Assembly: GCA_041745395.1 (NCBI GenBank)
Contig: JBGTIZ010000007.1
Location: 1 to 7,392 of the forward strand
Direction: 5' to 3'
DNA: 7,392 bases
From: Hadersleviella sp041745395
GTDB taxonomy: Bacteria > Chloroflexota > Anaerolineae > Promineifilales > Promineifilaceae
Numbering within the stretch: the first letter of the stretch is position 1; every line of letters begins with the position of its first letter. The translations under genes were made by a program, and so were the position numbers. The notes under the pieces were generated by a model, which saw nothing but the letters and a program-made list of their open reading frames with translations, made no database searches and was not told the DNA's origin. Of the stretch, positions 5,724-7,392 are shown piece after piece.

Positions 5724-7058
5724 TTACCGCCGAACGAGATTCATTCGCAAGCCATACTTGGGGCGAATGGTCACTTGGGGCAATGGCTCGACCTGTACCC
5801 CTTTCGCCACTTCGAGCCGATATTTTTGGGCGACGGTCGCCAAAATCAGCTTTGCTTCGACAAGGGCGAACTCTTTGCCGATGCAGATATGAGGGCCACC
5901 GCCGAAGGCTAGGTGGGCAAATTTGGAGCGGTCTTGGACTTTCTCAGGGGTGAAGCGGTCGGGGTCGAAGGTGTGGGGGGAGGGCCACACGGCCGTGTTA
6001 TGGTGTACCGCATACGAACTAATCACCACCAACGCCTTCGCCGGAATATCATACCCCCCAATCACATCTGGCTCGCTAGATTGGCGCGTAATAATCCAAT
6101 TCGGCGGATACAGCCGCAGAGCTTCATTAAATACCTGCCCCGCATATGTCAAGCGGGGAACATCTTCACCGACGGGCACACGGCATAGCCCGTCCGACTC
6201 CGCTTCCAACCTAGTCTGCACCTCGGGATGCTGGCTGAGCAGGTAAAACGACCACGTCAGCCCCGCCGCGACCGTCTCATACCCCGCGATGAGCATCGTC
6301 AGGCACTCATCCCGCACTTCTTGGTTATTCATCTGCGAGCCGTCCGTATAAATGCTGTGCAGGAGCATGTTGAGCAAATCATCATCCTCGGTCGGCTCGG
6401 CGCGACGCTGTTTAATCAGTCCATAAATCAGGTTGTCAAACTGCTTCAGGTTGCGCTTGAAGCGCAAATTGCGCGGCGTGGGTACAAACGGCGGCGGGGC
6501 AATCAGCATCTTCGCTCGAAACACGACGTAATCCAGCAATTCCAGCATATCGTGCGCCAAATCATGCGCATCGTCCGTCAGGTCAATGCTGAACAACGCC
6601 TGCCCCACAATCTCCAGCGCAACGCGCATCATCTCTTCATCAATATCGAGCGACTTCCCCGCCTGCTCTAAATCGGCCCAGCGATGCATCGTGCGCTCGA
6701 TAACCACCACCATTTTGTCCACCAACCCCACCAGCCTCTGCCGATGAAAGCTCGGTTGCGCCAAACGGCGATGGCGAAGCCAAAAGTCGCCGTCCGTGGT
6801 CAGTAGGCCGTCACCCGTCACATAGCGAAAATTATTGTACTGGAACGTATTTCGCCCATAATTTTGCCAATTATCCAGCATGACGTGCTGAATATAGTCA
6901 GGATGATTGAGAAAGTAGATGTTCCAGAAGCCAATGGGATAGCGCACAATGTCGCCATATTTGTCAGCCGCTTTCATGATATAGCCCAGCGTATCTTGCT
7001 GAACTTCACGCGCTTCGCTGAGGGGAATGCCTTTTTCGGGGCCAGGAGGATGGTTCAT
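5724..7058 (-). CDS. Soluble cytochrome P450 monooxygenase
   Basis: All P450 landmarks are present. Numbered from an upstream TTG (7077-7079), these are: N-terminal PPGPEKGIPL (11-20); C-helix W-x3-R (W100, R104); I-helix AGYETV (265-270, oxygen-activating T269); K-helix E-x-x-R (E319, R322); the FDPDRF meander (371-376); and the haem loop FGGGPHICIG (392-401) with Cys399 as haem ligand. There is no hydrophobic membrane anchor, so it is a soluble bacterial type needing separate redox partners; none is encoded nearby. The enzyme inserts one oxygen atom into an unknown substrate, perhaps a fatty acid, terpenoid or sterol-like molecule. I chose ATG 7056-7058 (444 aa), since MNHPPGPEKG begins just before the family Pro-rich motif and the seven codons upstream are repeat sequence. 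No Shine-Dalgarno precedes it. One exact iterated palindrome lies at 5988. Confidence 0.96.
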   Translation of the reverse strand: MNHPPGPEKGIPLSEAREVQQDTLGYIMKAADKYGDIVRYPIGFWNIYFLNHPDYIQHVMLDNWQNYGRNTFQYNNFRYVTGDGLLTTDGDFWLRHRRLAQPSFHRQRLVGLVDKMVVVIERTMHRWADLEQAGKSLDIDEEMMRVALEIVGQALFSIDLTDDAHDLAHDMLELLDYVVFRAKMLIAPPPFVPTPRNLRFKRNLKQFDNLIYGLIKQRRAEPTEDDDLLNMLLHSIYTDGSQMNNQEVRDECLTMLIAGYETVAAGLTWSFYLLSQHPEVQTRLEAESDGLCRVPVGEDVPRLTYAGQVFNEALRLYPPNWIITRQSSEPDVIGGYDIPAKALVVISSYAVHHNTAVWPSPHTFDPDRFTPEKVQDRSKFAHLAFGGGPHICIGKEFALVEAKLILATVAQKYRLEVAKGVQVEPLPQVTIRPKYGLRMNLVRR

Positions 7059-7093
7059 AGAGTAGGGTTCGGGGTACAAGGTTCAGGGGGCAA
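7052..7093. repeat. Three tandem 14-bp units in front of the P450
   Basis: On the minus strand the units are TTGCCCCCTGAACC (7093-7080), TTGTACCCCGAACC (7079-7066) and CTACTCTATGAACC (7065-7052). They are contiguous and match the two units at 1924-1951. The ATG in the last unit is the likely P450 start, at the same position in the unit as the MLE-like start. The array also marks the point where the nucleotidyltransferase homology ends. Confidence 0.78.
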
Positions 7094-7098
7094 GGAGT

Positions 7099-7197
7099 AG
7101 CGTGTTGTACAACGGCATAGCCGCCAATAACGAGATATTTAACGTTGTTGTCTCTGAAAATTTTCAACAGATCGCTGAAGTCGAAGTTGATGAACAT
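7099..7197 (-). pseudogene. Truncated nucleotidyltransferase-fold protein (N-terminus only)
   Basis: From ATG 7195-7197 the frame gives FSDLLKIFRDNNVKYLVIGGYAVVQHA, the start of MNT/DUF6036/AbiEii-like nucleotidyltransferases, where a helix and strand lead to the GG motif. In intact members the metal-binding D-x-D follows within about a dozen residues. Here it is absent: after residue 33 the frame runs into the 14-bp repeats and continues as a nonsense tail to a stop at 7006, inside the P450 gene. The gene therefore appears decapitated of its catalytic part. Intact relatives act in toxin-antitoxin or abortive-infection pairs. A real alternative is a short non-catalytic peptide, which I consider unlikely. 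Confidence 0.6.
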
Positions 7198-7303
7198 CTA
7201 AACCTTTTACCCTGCCATAATGAACAACCAATTCCCAAGACGCCTGAAAGCGCACGGCCGATGGTTGCGCTTGCCAAAATTGCAGGTCAAAGGAACGATC
7301 CAT
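7139..7303 (-). CDS. Small conserved-looking protein paired with the nucleotidyltransferase remnant
   Basis: A 54-aa protein with the pattern FDLQFWQAQPSAVRFQASWELV followed by LDVHQLRLQRSVENFQRQQR. From memory this resembles small proteins (FDxxFWQ...RLQR) that sit just upstream of nucleotidyltransferases in cyanobacteria and Chloroflexota; function unknown. It is basic at the C-terminus and has no membrane segment. Its last 59 bases overlap the start of the nucleotidyltransferase frame (7139-7197). ATG 7301-7303 is preferred, since the ATG at 7346-7348 lies where transcription should begin and its extra 15 residues look unlike the family. The ribosome site is weak (AAGCGAG immediately before ATG). 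Confidence 0.6.
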   Translation of the reverse strand: MDRSFDLQFWQAQPSAVRFQASWELVVHYGRVKGLDVHQLRLQRSVENFQRQQR

Positions 7304-7354
7304 CTCGCTTAGTTTGCCTTTACGCTCGAGAATGTTTGTTTTTATCATGGGGAT

Positions 7355-7363
7355 ATTATAGCA
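7355..7363 (-). promoter_or_regulatory. Extended -10 promoter TGCTATAAT
   Basis: The minus strand reads TGCTATAAT, a perfect -10 hexamer with the TG extension that can replace a -35 box. No good -35 is seen 16-18 bases upstream. The predicted start of transcription falls about at 7348, leaving a leader of about 45 bases before the ATG at 7303 of the small protein. Confidence 0.6.
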
Positions 7364-7392
7364 GTTTTGGGGCGGAATGCGTGGGGCGGTCA

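Larger units (their letters stand above)
884..5997. repeat. Highly iterated palindrome CACGGCCGTG, nine exact dispersed copies
   Basis: Exact copies start at 884, 1238, 1334, 2104, 2215, 3110, 4363, 4700 and 5988. Copies with nine of ten matches start at 1775, 2392, 2725 and 3245. By hand estimate from base composition about 0.02 exact copies would be expected in this length. All lie within genes; none occurs in the toxin-antitoxin pair or the EAD locus. The interval given is the span of the copies, not one continuous element. Confidence 0.85.

Overview
The window reads like a chromosomal segment of a GC-moderate to GC-rich bacterium. Nearly all genes lie on the minus strand and are tightly packed, so transcription runs from high to low coordinates. 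Several features suggest a Chloroflexota (Anaerolineae-like) or cyanobacterium-like genome: a death-like effector-associated domain (EAD), a soluble P450, a PIN toxin-antitoxin pair, degenerate 7/14-bp repeats between genes, and a highly iterated palindrome. There is no rRNA or other phylogenetic marker in the window, so this assignment is an inference.

Layout from right to left (5'->3' on the minus strand): an extended -10 promoter (7355-7363); a 54-aa conserved-looking small protein (7139-7303); an overlapping nucleotidyltransferase N-terminus cut off at a 14-bp repeat array (7099-7197); a cytochrome P450 (5724-7058); a VapBC-type antitoxin/PIN toxin pair (5355-5669 and 4869-5354); a short-chain dehydrogenase/reductase (SDR) with a damaged catalytic tetrad (3983-4864); the tRNA t6A enzyme TsaD (2906-3904); an uncharacterised P-loop NTPase (1999-2805); and an enolase-superfamily MLE-like enzyme (845-1930). 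At the left end sits a gene split by a one-base frameshift and apparently cut short at its 3' end (103-758), encoding EAD, a membrane helix and an NTF2-like domain. It meets, tail to tail, the last 40 codons of an unrecognised plus-strand gene (2-124).

The genes do not form one obvious pathway. TsaD is housekeeping; the P450, SDR and MLE-like enzyme are accessory metabolism; the toxin-antitoxin pair, the nucleotidyltransferase remnant and the EAD gene belong to conflict or defence-type families, and two of those three loci look decayed. No intact novel system is visible.

The most striking structure is not a gene. The 10-bp palindrome CACGGCCGTG occurs nine times exactly (plus four 9/10 copies), nearly always in the frame encoding Thr-Ala-Val, and is absent from the toxin-antitoxin pair and the EAD locus. 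In addition, 14-bp tandem repeats supply the likely start codons of two unrelated genes, and heptamer repeats supply or surround the stop codons of two others. No stretch longer than 300 bases lacks a gene.
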